A stretch of 64,000 nucleotides of DNA from Oscillospiraceae bacterium (GTDB lineage: Bacteria; Bacillota; Clostridia; Oscillospirales; Oscillospiraceae): contig JAFYHU010000080.1 of assembly GCA_017538965.1 (NCBI GenBank), positions 186,001 to 250,000 of the forward strand. The letters run 5' to 3'. A program made the position numbers and the translations under genes. Position 1 is the first letter of the stretch; every line of letters starts with the position of its first letter. The notes beneath the pieces were generated by a model, which made no database searches, was not told where the DNA came from, and saw nothing but the letters and a program-made list of their open reading frames with translations. Positions 51,559 to 60,909 of the stretch are shown here, piece after piece.

Positions 51559-54420
51559 ATGAAAAGAGGACAAGCCCGGACGCCTGCTCAGAAAAAGTAC
51601 AGAAAAACAATTCTTCGGCGCAAGGCCTGTCTTTACGCTGTATTGCTTTTTGCCTTCGTTCTGGTGCTCTTTGTGGCCATATCGGTTTTTGGATCCAGCT
51701 ACAGCTGGATTCTCAGGCCCCAGGTCAACAGGGCCGTGATCCAGGTGGCCCGGCTCCTGCCGCAGCTGGAAAAGAACGAGGCAATGCTGGGGGACAGCTA
51801 TGACCGAATGGTTCAGAGTTGGGAAAAGGTGTTCGATTTAGACAGTGAGGAGTACGCGGATTATATTAAAGAGAAAAACGAGGAATACGAACAGCTGGTC
51901 GGCGATACGCTCTCCTGGACGAACCGGGTTACCAAGCTGCGGGTCGGGCGAGACGGCTTTATCTTTGTCGCCGACAAGGAGACGAGCCGCATCATCGCTC
52001 ACCCCTGCGAGAAATACGTCGGACGCCTGACAGAGCCCTATGACGAGCTCGCGACGGGCGAGGTGGTTTCCATCGGCTCCATCCGCCCCTGGACAAAGCC
52101 CGAGGATCTGCATCTCGAGTTCGAAAAGATCGAGCCGACCCGGTTCGCCGGGAAGAATGTGACCAGCCTCGAGGAGTTCCTCAAGTATATGAACATGACG
52201 ATTTACGGCTGCGTGATCGACAACGGGGATACCTACATCCTCTGCGGCGTTCCCCTGACGGAGATGCTCTCGTATGTCCTCGGAAACGCGCTGGTTTTCA
52301 GCCTGCTCTTCCTGATCCTGATGTGGCTGCTCGTCAAATGGATCTGTCTGGAGATGGACAGCCGTCGGGAAACGGCCGGGACGCTGCGCCCCAAACTGAT
52401 TACCTACGCAGCCATTGCCTGTATCGTCCTTCTGGGCATCTCCTGGTATACGCAGATCCTTTCCAACGTCACCAATGACCTCAAGACCATGAGCAAGCAT
52501 GCCGACGCGGCGGTAGAGACCCTGAACACCTATCAGGAGCAGAGGAAAAAGCTCAACGACTGGCTGGATGAGTTCTACAAGATCCAGTGCACTATCGCAG
52601 CTGAGCTTGTAGGCGGGGCGGACAGGGACGAGCTGACCCGGGAGGATATGAAGGATCTGGCTGAAACCCTGAACGTGGAATACGTCTATGTGTTCGACAA
52701 AAAGGGAAACGTTGTTGTCACCAATTCCCCCTATGACCATTTCAGCATCGGCAGCGATCCGGAAGATCCGACCTATGGTTTTCGCGTGCTGCTTGAAGGC
52801 GTTCCCACTATGATTACGGAGCCAATTGAGGATGAACGCTATTATGAGTATGCCCAGTATGTGGGCGTCAGCACCCGCAACGAAGAGGACCTTTGCGACG
52901 GCTTTGTCATGATCGCCGTTGACCCGACCATGCGGGATGAACTTCTGAGTCCGCTCACGGTGGATACGGTGATTGACAACATGATCATCGGCCTGCCGGA
53001 ATATGCCATTGCCGTCGACAAGAAGACGCTCGATATTGTCGCGACGACGGGCCTCGGCTTCCGGGATGCCTCCATCAAAAGCCTGGGGCTCAGCGAGGAC
53101 AGCCTCACGGAGGATTTCAGCGGCTTTCTGAAGATTGGCGGCACGCTCTACTATGCCGGCGTCAGTGAATCGGAATCTCTGTATCTGCTGCCCATCGCAC
53201 ACCGCTCTGGCAACGCGGACAGCTTTGTCATTGCGCTGCAGCTGACGCTCTGCGCCGTGTTTACCTCTCTTATCATCATCCTGATGACCCTCTTCCGGTA
53301 TCAGCGGGATGTGATCGACGGCTATCCTTCCGAAGAGGAGCCCTCACCCGAACCGGAGGCCGCCGCGGAGCCGAATCCGGAAGACGTTCCACAGCGCCGC
53401 TTTACCGGCATTTCCGGTTTGTTCAGCCTTCATGAGAAAAAAGGCCTGGAAGATCGCTGGGGAATCAATTACATTCCCAAAGCCGAGCAGACCCCGGAAC
53501 AGCGGATTATCCGCATCATTTACCGTCTTCTGCTGGTGTTCTGCCTGTTCATCCTGCTGCCCACGCTTTATATCGGCCTCAATCGCGGGGCGGAGGGCGT
53601 GGAACTGAACAACCTGGCCTACGTGATCTCCGGCAACTGGCAGAAGGGCTTCAACATCTTCGCGCTGACCTCCTGCATCTTCCTGCTCTGCGCCATGTAC
53701 GTGGCGACGGTGCTCATCAACCGTATTCTTTATCTCATCGCGCGGGTCTCCGACATGCGGGTGGAGACGGTCTGTCTTCTCCTGAAAAACGCCCTGAAAT
53801 ACATCCTGGTGATCATCTTCGTCTACTACGGTCTGGCCCAGTTCGGTGTTGATACAAAGACGCTGCTGGCCTCCGCCGGCATCCTCTCCCTGATGATCAG
53901 CTTCGGCGCGAAGGATCTGGTCGGTGATATCATTGCGGGTTTCTTTACCCTCTTCGAAGGCAGCTACAAGGTGGGAGACTTCGTCACCGTGGGCAACTGG
54001 TACGGAACCGTGACGGAAATCGGCCTGCGCACTACCAAGGTCCGCAATCTTACGGATACCAAGATCTTCAACAATTCCTCCATGCGCGACATTGTCAGCT
54101 CCGACGAGGTGGCCCGCCTGATCCTGAACGTGCCGATCTCCTATGATGCGGATCTTCGCGAAGTGGAAGCGATTCTGGCCGAAGAGCTGCCGAAGCTGAA
54201 GATCCCAGGGATGGTGAAGCCGCCGTTCTATGCCGGCGTGAATTCCTTCGAGGAGAGCAGCATTCTGCTGAGGATTTTCTACGACGTGAACAGCGAGGAC
54301 AGATTCCCTGTCACGCGCGCCCTGAACCGCGAAATCCGCCTGATCTTCGATCGAAGGGGGATCGAGATTCCCTTCAATCAGATCGTGGTGCACGAAGCGA
54401 AGGAGCTCCCGGAACCCTGA
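51559..54420 (+). CDS. Sensor-linked MscS-family mechanosensitive channel
   Basis: Membrane protein of 953 residues. TM1 (about 24-45) leads to an extracytoplasmic Cache-like domain with DGFIFVADKETSRIIAHP. Two helices near 235-298 follow, then a second Cache-like domain (VYVFDKKGNVVVTNSP) and a helix near 555-580. After a Pro/Glu-rich linker come more helices and a C-terminal MscS domain: LLASAGILSLMISFGAKDL, then GDIIAGFFTLFEGSYKVGDFV and GTVTEIGLRTTKV. Two ligand-sensing modules on one MscS channel is unusual; gating by a small molecule is an inference. AGGGAGG sets the start, and a terminator follows. Confidence 0.88.
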   Translation: MKRGQARTPAQKKYRKTILRRKACLYAVLLFAFVLVLFVAISVFGSSYSWILRPQVNRAVIQVARLLPQLEKNEAMLGDSYDRMVQSWEKVFDLDSEEYADYIKEKNEEYEQLVGDTLSWTNRVTKLRVGRDGFIFVADKETSRIIAHPCEKYVGRLTEPYDELATGEVVSIGSIRPWTKPEDLHLEFEKIEPTRFAGKNVTSLEEFLKYMNMTIYGCVIDNGDTYILCGVPLTEMLSYVLGNALVFSLLFLILMWLLVKWICLEMDSRRETAGTLRPKLITYAAIACIVLLGISWYTQILSNVTNDLKTMSKHADAAVETLNTYQEQRKKLNDWLDEFYKIQCTIAAELVGGADRDELTREDMKDLAETLNVEYVYVFDKKGNVVVTNSPYDHFSIGSDPEDPTYGFRVLLEGVPTMITEPIEDERYYEYAQYVGVSTRNEEDLCDGFVMIAVDPTMRDELLSPLTVDTVIDNMIIGLPEYAIAVDKKTLDIVATTGLGFRDASIKSLGLSEDSLTEDFSGFLKIGGTLYYAGVSESESLYLLPIAHRSGNADSFVIALQLTLCAVFTSLIIILMTLFRYQRDVIDGYPSEEEPSPEPEAAAEPNPEDVPQRRFTGISGLFSLHEKKGLEDRWGINYIPKAEQTPEQRIIRIIYRLLLVFCLFILLPTLYIGLNRGAEGVELNNLAYVISGNWQKGFNIFALTSCIFLLCAMYVATVLINRILYLIARVSDMRVETVCLLLKNALKYILVIIFVYYGLAQFGVDTKTLLASAGILSLMISFGAKDLVGDIIAGFFTLFEGSYKVGDFVTVGNWYGTVTEIGLRTTKVRNLTDTKIFNNSSMRDIVSSDEVARLILNVPISYDADLREVEAILAEELPKLKIPGMVKPPFYAGVNSFEESSILLRIFYDVNSEDRFPVTRALNREIRLIFDRRGIEIPFNQIVVHEAKELPEP

Positions 54421-54443
54421 TTCCTCTTCTGCCCGACTTCCGA

Positions 54444-54482
54444 CCCCGCAGCTGCTAACAGGCAGTTACGGGGCTCTTTTTA
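54444..54482 (+). terminator. Terminator after the MscS-type gene
   Basis: CCCCG (54444-54448) pairs with CGGGG (54469-54473) around inner partial pairing (GCTGC/GGCAG), followed by CTCTTTTT. Confidence 0.65.
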
Positions 54483-54545
54483 GGCAATTTTCCGAAGATA
54501 TTGTGCATTGTTACAAAAATGACAGGAAAAACCGGAGAAAATCCT

Positions 54546-54574
54546 TTGCCTTTTGTGCATGTTTATGGTAATCT
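54546..54574 (+). promoter_or_regulatory. Predicted promoter of the lactate operon
   Basis: TTGCCT, 17-bp spacer, TAATCT, 49 bp before the lctP GTG start. Confidence 0.55.
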
Positions 54575-54623
54575 GAACACGTGGAGAAACCCGTATACAA
54601 AAACAAAGGAAAGGAGCAAATCT

Positions 54624-56300
54624 GTGGCACTTGTTGCATCCATCCCCATTCTGGTTGTCATTGTCCTCATGATCGCCTTTAACAAGCCGGCCAAGGTTGC
54701 GCTGCCCATCGGCTGGGTCATCGCGATGGTCATCGCCCTGTTCTACTGGCGTCAGGACACGACGACTGCCTTTGCCTGGGCGCTTGACGGATTCCTTGAG
54801 GCCATCGGCACCCTGGTCATCATCCTCGGCGCCATCCTGATCATGAACACGCTCAAGCATTCCGGCGCCGTCACGGCAATCCAGCGCGTCTTCAACAATG
54901 TGAACCCCGACCGCCGCATCCAGGCCATCATCGTCGGCTATGTCTTTGCCGCCTTCATCGAAGGCGCCGCCGGATTCGGCACGCCCGCAGCTCTGGCCGC
55001 TCCGCTGCTGATCAGCCTCGGCTTCCCGCCGCTCTGCGCGGCGATCGTCGCCCTGATTTATAACAGCACGCCGGTCATCTTCGGCGCGGTCGGCACGCCG
55101 ACCAACACCGCAGCCACCATCGTTTCCCAGTCTGTGACGGACCTCGGCGGAGATCCCGAGGCCTATCGCATGGCCCTGACCAAGTTTTCGGCCATCAGCC
55201 AGGCCACCTGCGGCCTGTTCATCGTTTGCATCGGCCTGTTCGTCATGTGCAAAATGTTCGGCAGGAACCGCTCGGGTAAGGACGCCGTCGCTGCGCTGCC
55301 CTTTGCGCTCTTCGCCGCGGTCGTTTTCGACGTCTTCTATCTGATCATGGCCTTCTTCTTCGGCCCTGAGTTCCCGTCTCTGGTCGGCGCCATCCTGACG
55401 CTCTTCGTGGTGATTGTTGCGGCCAGAAAGGGCTTCCTCTGCCCAAAAGAGGTCTGGGACTTCGAGCCGCGCGGCGAATGGGACGCCTCCTGGCTCTCCA
55501 AGCAGGAGGTCAAGCAGGATGTGGACAACGGCATGTCTGCCGTCCTCGCCTGGACGCCCTATGTCCTGATCGCCCTGATCCTGGTCGGCACCCGCCTGAA
55601 CTGGTTCGGCCTCAAGACCCTCCTGACAAGCGACGCCTTCAAGCTGAAGATCACCAACATCCTCGGCATCGAGAAGGTCAACTGGACCTGGAACTGGGGC
55701 TGGTGCCCGGGCATCTTCCCCTTCATCCTTGTCTGTATCCTCACCTTCTTCCTGCATAAGATGCCGATGGAAAAGGTGAAGGAATCCTTCGCAGACACCT
55801 TCAACCAGTGCCTCGGCGCCGCCATCGCGCTCTTCTTCGGCGTCTCCATGGTCTATATCTACCGCAACACCGGCATGAACGCCCAGCTCTCGAACGAGTC
55901 GATGCTCTACGCCATGGCGGAAGCACTCGCCCATATCTTCCAGGGCGCCTACATCATCATCGCTCCGATCATCGGCGTTCTCGGCGCCTTCATGTCCGGC
56001 TCGAACACGGTCTCCAACACGCTCTTTGCCGGTCTGCAGTTCCAGACGGCGGAGCTTGTCAAGATGAGTCCGGTCCTGATCGTCGCCCTGCAGAACATCG
56101 GCGGCGCCGCCGGCAACATGATCTGCGTCAACAACGTGGTCGCCGCCTGCGCCACGACCGGCACCATGGGCAACGAGGGCAAGATCATCAAGACCAACAT
56201 CGTGCCCTGCCTGATCTACTGCGTCATCGCGATCTGCGTCCTCGGCGGGATGATCCTGGCGGGCGTCGATCCGCTGGGCCTCGCGGCCGCAGCCGGATAG
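54624..56300 (+). CDS. lctP: L-lactate permease family transporter
   Basis: Membrane transporter of 558 residues that imports lactate (or glycolate). The start is GTG at 54624, with AAAGGAG 7 bp upstream and an immediately hydrophobic N-terminus ([18 protein letters not shown]). A longer frame from the ATG at 54501 would encode a charged leader and cover the promoter, so it is rejected. [21 protein letters not shown] and [19 protein letters not shown] are LctP signatures; [17 protein letters not shown] is near the C-terminus. It heads an operon with lactate-oxidising enzymes. Confidence 0.94.
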   Translation: MALVASIPILVVIVLMIAFNKPAKVALPIGWVIAMVIALFYWRQDTTTAFAWALDGFLEAIGTLVIILGAILIMNTLKHSGAVTAIQRVFNNVNPDRRIQAIIVGYVFAAFIEGAAGFGTPAALAAPLLISLGFPPLCAAIVALIYNSTPVIFGAVGTPTNTAATIVSQSVTDLGGDPEAYRMALTKFSAISQATCGLFIVCIGLFVMCKMFGRNRSGKDAVAALPFALFAAVVFDVFYLIMAFFFGPEFPSLVGAILTLFVVIVAARKGFLCPKEVWDFEPRGEWDASWLSKQEVKQDVDNGMSAVLAWTPYVLIALILVGTRLNWFGLKTLLTSDAFKLKITNILGIEKVNWTWNWGWCPGIFPFILVCILTFFLHKMPMEKVKESFADTFNQCLGAAIALFFGVSMVYIYRNTGMNAQLSNESMLYAMAEALAHIFQGAYIIIAPIIGVLGAFMSGSNTVSNTLFAGLQFQTAELVKMSPVLIVALQNIGGAAGNMICVNNVVAACATTGTMGNEGKIIKTNIVPCLIYCVIAICVLGGMILAGVDPLGLAAAAG

Positions 56301-56365
56301 AAACCGTTTCCTGCGCTCCAGTCTGAAAAAATAAAATATAAAAAATATCGGAGGTACAAATCATC

Positions 56366-57424
56366 ATGATGCATCTTTCCTACAAGCAGGAACTGACCCT
56401 GATCGAGCGCCTGCTCATGGCGCTGAACGTCTCTGAGAGCGACGCCGCCTCCCTGGCCGCCGTCGTCACCCACTCGGATTTCACCGGCACCTATTCCCAC
56501 GGCCTGTCCCGCCTCTGCATCTATCTGCGGCAGTATATGGCAGGCGCCCTGAAGGCCCAGCCAGACTTCCGCTGCGTGAAGGATGAGGGCGCCACCGTTG
56601 TCTACGAGTGCGACGGCGGCTCCGGCATCGTGGCCGTGAACAGCGTCTATGACGCCGTGCTCGAGCGCGCCCGCAAGTACGGCGTTGCCGCCGGCGTGGG
56701 CCGCAACAGCGCGAACATCGGCTGCGGCGGCTACTACGGCCACCGCATGGCGGAGGACAACGTCATCGGCATCGTCATGAGCAACACCTATCCCTGCCAG
56801 GCTCCCTTCGGCGGCGCGGACCGTCTCATCGGCACGAACCCCATCATCATGGGCTGCCCCACGACGAATCCCGAGCGCCCGATCGTCATCGACATCTCCA
56901 CCAGCGGCGTCGCCATCGGCAAGGTCCAGGCCTATCGCCGGGAAAACAAGGAAATGCCGCCCGACTGGGCCAACGACTATGACGGCAATCCGACCACCGA
57001 TCCGCACGTCGCATACTGCGTCCGTCCCATGGGCGGCCACAAGGGCTACGGCCTCGCCGTGTTTGTCGACATGTTCGGCGGCGTTCTGGCCGACGCTCTC
57101 ACCAGTCCGGAAATCCCCTTCGTGGAAGACATGCGGCCTGAGGAGACCGGCTTCTCCGTGATCCTTCTGGATATTGCCCACTTCCTGGATGTGGAGCGCT
57201 TCAAGGAGCATGCCTCCATGTATGCGAGCATGATCAAGAACAGCCGCACCGCCACCGGCGTGAAGGAGATCTTCATGCCCGGCGAGATCGAAGCCCGTCT
57301 GATTGAGGAGCGGAAGGTAACCGGCCTCGATTTCTCCGACGCGCTCGAAGCCGAGCTGACGGAGCTCGCCAAAAAGGTCGGCGCCATTGGCGACGACGGC
57401 AAGCTCACCGACCTGATCGACTGA
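56366..57424 (+). CDS. Ldh-family NAD(P)-dependent 2-hydroxyacid dehydrogenase
   Basis: Cytoplasmic enzyme of 352 residues from the malate/L-lactate/L-sulfolactate dehydrogenase family (PF02615 type), unrelated to classical LDH. TYSHGLSRLCIYL holds the conserved His, NIGCGGYYGHRMAEDNVIGI the usual core, and MGGHKGYGLAVFVDM the second catalytic region. In this operon it may interconvert L-lactate or another 2-hydroxyacid with its oxoacid, complementing the FAD enzyme. GGAGGTACAAATC precedes the start. Confidence 0.92.
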   Translation: MMHLSYKQELTLIERLLMALNVSESDAASLAAVVTHSDFTGTYSHGLSRLCIYLRQYMAGALKAQPDFRCVKDEGATVVYECDGGSGIVAVNSVYDAVLERARKYGVAAGVGRNSANIGCGGYYGHRMAEDNVIGIVMSNTYPCQAPFGGADRLIGTNPIIMGCPTTNPERPIVIDISTSGVAIGKVQAYRRENKEMPPDWANDYDGNPTTDPHVAYCVRPMGGHKGYGLAVFVDMFGGVLADALTSPEIPFVEDMRPEETGFSVILLDIAHFLDVERFKEHASMYASMIKNSRTATGVKEIFMPGEIEARLIEERKVTGLDFSDALEAELTELAKKVGAIGDDGKLTDLID

Positions 57425-57440
57425 TTCATCAGGCATACTT

Positions 57441-57532
57441 GGGGCTGCCTCAAAACGACGTGTCATTTTAAAGCCGGTGCGCACACCGGCTGTGGCAATC
57501 CGTCTCCTGAACGTCCGTTTTGAGCCGGCCCC
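57441..57532. repeat. Nested palindromic intergenic element
   Basis: Outer arms GGGGCTGCCTCAAAACG (57441-57457) and CGTTTTGAGCCGGCCCC (57516-57532) pair over 17 bp with one wobble and one mismatch. Inside is a perfect stem AGCCGGTG-CGCA-CACCGGCT (57472-57491). The CGCA loop is shared with family B. The left arm resembles the hairpin at 34337. It fills the gap between the two dehydrogenase genes and could modulate expression of the second half of the operon. Confidence 0.75.
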
Positions 57533-57562
57533 ATATTTCTCAAAAAACAGGAGGATTCTTGC

Positions 57563-58984
57563 ATGCCAAACTATAACAAAATCACGCCTGCCGTGGCGGA
57601 GCAGCTTCGTGCCGCCGTCGGGGTCGGCCGCTTCTTCTACGGCGACGAGATCGACCCCAACTACGCCCACGACGAGATGCCCATCTACGGCAAGTTCATG
57701 CCCGAGGCGGCCGTGGACGTCGAGAGCACCGAAGAGGTCTCCGCCATCATGAAAATCTGCTCTCAGAACAAAATCCCCGTGACCTGCCGCGGCGCCGGAA
57801 CCGGCCTCGTCGGCGGCTGCGTGCCGATTCAGGGAGGCCTGGTTCTCTGCACGCGCCGCATGGACAAGATTCTCGAGTACGACATGGACAACCTCACGGT
57901 CCGGCTCCAGCCCGGCGTCCTGCTGAAGGACCTCGCGGCCGATGCCCTGACCCACGGGCTCATGTACCCGCCCGATCCCGGCGAGAAGACGGCTACGGTG
58001 GGCGGCAACATCTCCACCAACGCCGGCGGCATGCGCGCCGTGAAGTACGGCGTCACGCGGGACTATGTCCTGGCGCTGACGGTGGTGCTGGCGGACGGCC
58101 GGATCGTCGAGCTCGGCAAATCCGTCTGCAAGACGAGCTCCGGCTACAGCCTGCTCCATCTGATGGTCGGCTCCGAGGGCACGCTCGGCATCATCACCGA
58201 GATGATCATGAAGCTGATCCCGAACCCCGTCTGCGACGTCTCCTGCCTCGTGCCCTTCCGCGATGTCGAAAGCTGCATCCACTTCGTACCGAAGATCAAG
58301 ATGGCAAACCTCGACCCCCAGTCCATCGAGTTTATGGACGCCGACATCGTGACCTCCTCGGCCGCCTTCACCGGCAACCCGATCTTCCCCGAGACCGTCT
58401 CGAACACCGAGGTCGGCGCCTCCGTGCTCGTGACCTTTGTGGGCTCTGACGCGGAGGAACTGGATCAGAAGATGATCAAGCTGGGCGAGATTGCCGAAGC
58501 CGCGGGCGCGCTGGACGTTCTTGTGGTCGCGACGACGGCGAACAAGAAGGCCGCCTGGTCGGCCCGCTCGAGCTTCCTGACCGCCATCGAGGCCGACACC
58601 AGGCTGATCGACGAGATGGACGTGGTTGTCCCTGTGGACAAAATCCCCGCTTTCCTGATCTACATCCGCGCTCTCGGCGAGGAGAACGGCATCCGCATCC
58701 GCAACTTCGGCCATGCGGGCGACGGCAACCTGCACATCTACTGCTGCTCGAACGAGCTCGAGGAGGACGACTTCAAGCGCCGCGTCAAGATCATCATGGA
58801 CGCCGCCTACACCAAGTGCGCCGAGCTCGAGGGCCAGGTCTCCGGCGAGCACTCGATCGGCCACGCCAAGATGATCTACCTGCGCGAGAGCGTCGGCGAG
58901 GATGTCTTTGCCCTGATGGGCGAGATCAAAAAGGTCTTCGACCCCGACTTCATTTTGAACCCCGGGAAGGTTTGTGATATGTAA
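57563..58984 (+). CDS. FAD-binding D-lactate/glycolate dehydrogenase (GlcD/LctD type)
   Basis: Flavoenzyme of 473 residues. The PCMH FAD domain has CRGAGTGLVGGCVPIQGG and TVGGNISTNAGGMRAVKYG. The C-terminal FAD-oxidase domain contains NFGHAGDGNLHIY and GEHSIGHAKMIYL. Followed directly by etfB and etfA, it matches the LctBCD complex of Acetobacterium woodii, in which lactate is oxidised with NAD+ as acceptor by electron confurcation with reduced ferredoxin. Glycolate or another 2-hydroxyacid cannot be excluded. GGAGGATTCTTGC precedes the ATG. Confidence 0.94.
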   Translation: MPNYNKITPAVAEQLRAAVGVGRFFYGDEIDPNYAHDEMPIYGKFMPEAAVDVESTEEVSAIMKICSQNKIPVTCRGAGTGLVGGCVPIQGGLVLCTRRMDKILEYDMDNLTVRLQPGVLLKDLAADALTHGLMYPPDPGEKTATVGGNISTNAGGMRAVKYGVTRDYVLALTVVLADGRIVELGKSVCKTSSGYSLLHLMVGSEGTLGIITEMIMKLIPNPVCDVSCLVPFRDVESCIHFVPKIKMANLDPQSIEFMDADIVTSSAAFTGNPIFPETVSNTEVGASVLVTFVGSDAEELDQKMIKLGEIAEAAGALDVLVVATTANKKAAWSARSSFLTAIEADTRLIDEMDVVVPVDKIPAFLIYIRALGEENGIRIRNFGHAGDGNLHIYCCSNELEEDDFKRRVKIIMDAAYTKCAELEGQVSGEHSIGHAKMIYLRESVGEDVFALMGEIKKVFDPDFILNPGKVCDM

Positions 58985-59049
58985 ATCCCGCGCCCGCAGG
59001 CGCCCTTCCCATCATGGGGAAGGGGGACCGCTTGCGGTGGATGAGGTGT
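58985..59049. repeat. Family B palindromic intergenic repeat
   Basis: Starts at the glcD-type stop codon. It contains GCGCC-CGCA-GGCGC (58990-59003), CCTTCCC/GGGGAAGG, CCGC-TT-GCGG and ends GGATGAGGTG. The blocks are shared with 49851-49938 but in a different order. It sits within the lactate operon between the dehydrogenase and etfB. Confidence 0.8.
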
Positions 59050-59072
59050 AAATTCAATAAAGGAGAAAGCCC

Positions 59073-59867
59073 ATGCTCAACATACTCGTCTGTGTCAAAC
59101 AGATTCCCGATGTCGATCTCGTGAAGATGGACCCCGAGACCGGCAACCTGGTGCGTACGGGCGTTCCGACGCTCACCAACCCGCTTGATCTCAACGCCCT
59201 GGAAGCCGCCGTCCAGGTGAAGGAGCGCTTCGGCGGAAAGATCACCCTCATCACCATGGGTCCGCCCATGGCCGAGGAAACCCTGCGCGAATGCCTCGCG
59301 GTCGGCGGGGACGAGGCCGTCCTCATCACCGGCCGCCCCTTCGGCGGGGCCGACACCCTCTCCACCAGCTATACCATCGTCAAGGCCTCCGAGAGCTTTG
59401 GCTGCTTCGATCTGATCTTCGCCGGCAAGGAAACCCTCGACGGCGCCACCGGCCAGATGGCCTCCCAGCTCGCCGAGCGCTTCGACGCCTCCCAGATCTC
59501 CTGCTGTTTCTCCATCGAGGACATCTCGGACGGCAAGGTCCGCGCGACCCGCAGCCTCGAGACCGGCAAGGAAGTCGTCGAGGCGACGCTGCCCTGCCTG
59601 ATCACCGTCGAGAAGGACAACTTCTACGGCCGCCTGCCGAATCTGCGCGCCTATCTCGACGCCAAGACCGCCGACATTGCCGTCTGCACCGAGACGAACA
59701 TCCCCGGCCTCGACCTCGAGAAGATCGGCGTTCCCGGTTCCGGCACCATCGTCCCGAAGATCTACCCGCCCGAGCTCCCCGAGCCCGGCCAGATCATCCG
59801 TACCGGCAGCGTCAAGACCGACGTCACGCGTCTGGTCGAACTGCTTGCCGAAAAAGACGCGATTTAA
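59073..59867 (+). CDS. etfB: Electron transfer flavoprotein subunit beta
   Basis: Cytoplasmic flavoprotein subunit of 264 residues. NILVCVKQIPDVDLVKMDPE is the usual opening, NPLDLNALEAAVQVKE and ADTLSTSYTI follow. GKETLDGATGQMASQLAERF is the signature region. With EtfA it carries FAD and passes electrons between NAD(H), ferredoxin and the dehydrogenase upstream. The bifurcating/confurcating type is suggested by the operon context rather than by a decisive motif. AAAGGAGAA precedes the ATG. Confidence 0.96.
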   Translation: MLNILVCVKQIPDVDLVKMDPETGNLVRTGVPTLTNPLDLNALEAAVQVKERFGGKITLITMGPPMAEETLRECLAVGGDEAVLITGRPFGGADTLSTSYTIVKASESFGCFDLIFAGKETLDGATGQMASQLAERFDASQISCCFSIEDISDGKVRATRSLETGKEVVEATLPCLITVEKDNFYGRLPNLRAYLDAKTADIAVCTETNIPGLDLEKIGVPGSGTIVPKIYPPELPEPGQIIRTGSVKTDVTRLVELLAEKDAI

Positions 59868-59880
59868 GGAGGGCTCCGCC

Positions 59881-60888
59881 ATGCAGAAATCCGATTACAA
59901 GAATATGTGGGTCTATATCGAGCATGACGGCGTCACCGCCGCCCCCGTCGGGCTTGAGCTTTGCTGCGAACTTCGGAAGCTCTGCGACCGCACCGGCGAC
60001 AAGCTCTTTGCCGTCATCATAAACCCGCTCCCCGAGGCCGAGGAGAAGAAGATCATCGACTGCGGCATCGACGGCATCATCGCCGTCCGCGGCACCGGTT
60101 ATGACTTCCTCAACACTGACGCTTATGCCAACGCCTTCACCGTTCTCTCCCGCAAGTACAACCCCTCCGCCATCTTCGTCGGCGGCACGATCTTCGGGCG
60201 CGACTTTGCCCCCCGCTTCGCGGTTCAGCTCGACACCGGCTGCACCTCCGACGCCATGGAGCTCGACTGGGATCCCGAGACCGGCGATATCCAGTTCATA
60301 GAGCCCGCCGTCGGCGGCAAGATCATGGCCGTCATCACCGTCCCGGAGCTGCGTCCCCAAGTCGGCACGATCCGCCCGGGCACCTTCAAGTACGCCCCGC
60401 CCGGTCCCCGGCCTGTGGTCGAGCGCCTTGAGGAGGAAATCAACTTCGACCCGGCCGCGATCCGCGTGCGCCCGCTCAACTTCATCCCCGACGATGCCGA
60501 TCCCGAGATGGACATCGCCAACGCCGACTGCGTCGTCTGCGTGGGCAACGGCCTGAAGGACTCCGAGCACCTCGAACGCTACCGCACCCTCGCCAGGCTC
60601 TTGGGCGGGAAGATCGGCTGCACGCGCCCGCTCTATGACCGTGGCATCCTCCCGTACAAGCTCCAGATCGGCCAGTCCGGCGTCATGGTCAAGACCAAGC
60701 TCTATTTCTCCTTCGGCGTCTCCGGCGCCGTGAACCATACCGCCGGCGTGGACGCCGACGTCTTCGTCGCCGTGGACAAGAACCCCGACGCTCAGATCTT
60801 CAACTATTGCGACTACGGCATCGTCGGCGACATGGACGAGGTCTGCGACGAGCTCATCGCCCAGCTCCGCGCAAGAGAAAAAGACTGA
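59881..60888 (+). CDS. etfA: Electron transfer flavoprotein subunit alpha
   Basis: Cytoplasmic FAD protein of 335 residues. The ATG at 59881 follows AGGAGGGCTCCGCC; an in-frame ATG at 59677 lies inside etfB. The C-terminal FAD-binding domain is clear: VCVGNGLKDSEHLE, GCTRPLYDRG, IGQSGVMVKTKLYFSFGVSG and NPDAQIFNYCDYGIVGD. No N-terminal ferredoxin domain is present, unlike some clostridial EtfA proteins. It partners EtfB 13 bp upstream. Confidence 0.96.
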   Translation: MQKSDYKNMWVYIEHDGVTAAPVGLELCCELRKLCDRTGDKLFAVIINPLPEAEEKKIIDCGIDGIIAVRGTGYDFLNTDAYANAFTVLSRKYNPSAIFVGGTIFGRDFAPRFAVQLDTGCTSDAMELDWDPETGDIQFIEPAVGGKIMAVITVPELRPQVGTIRPGTFKYAPPGPRPVVERLEEEINFDPAAIRVRPLNFIPDDADPEMDIANADCVVCVGNGLKDSEHLERYRTLARLLGGKIGCTRPLYDRGILPYKLQIGQSGVMVKTKLYFSFGVSGAVNHTAGVDADVFVAVDKNPDAQIFNYCDYGIVGDMDEVCDELIAQLRAREKD

Positions 60889-60909
60889 TTTCAGAAAGAA
60901 GGATCATGA

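Noticed and set aside
54501..54623. Upstream ATG start for lctP
   Set aside because: It would put the predicted promoter inside the gene and add a charged, non-conserved leader. The GTG at 54624 has a well-placed AAAGGAG.
57441..57532. Insertion sequence ends
   Set aside because: The inverted arms resemble terminal repeats, but the 92-bp element encodes nothing and no target-site duplication is obvious.
56216..58864. An 882-codon open frame on the minus strand opposite the Ldh-family and glcD-type genes
   Set aside because: It is antisense to two genes with clear family motifs, has no recognisable domain, and is His/Asp/Gly/Ala-rich as expected from the reverse frame of GC-rich codons.
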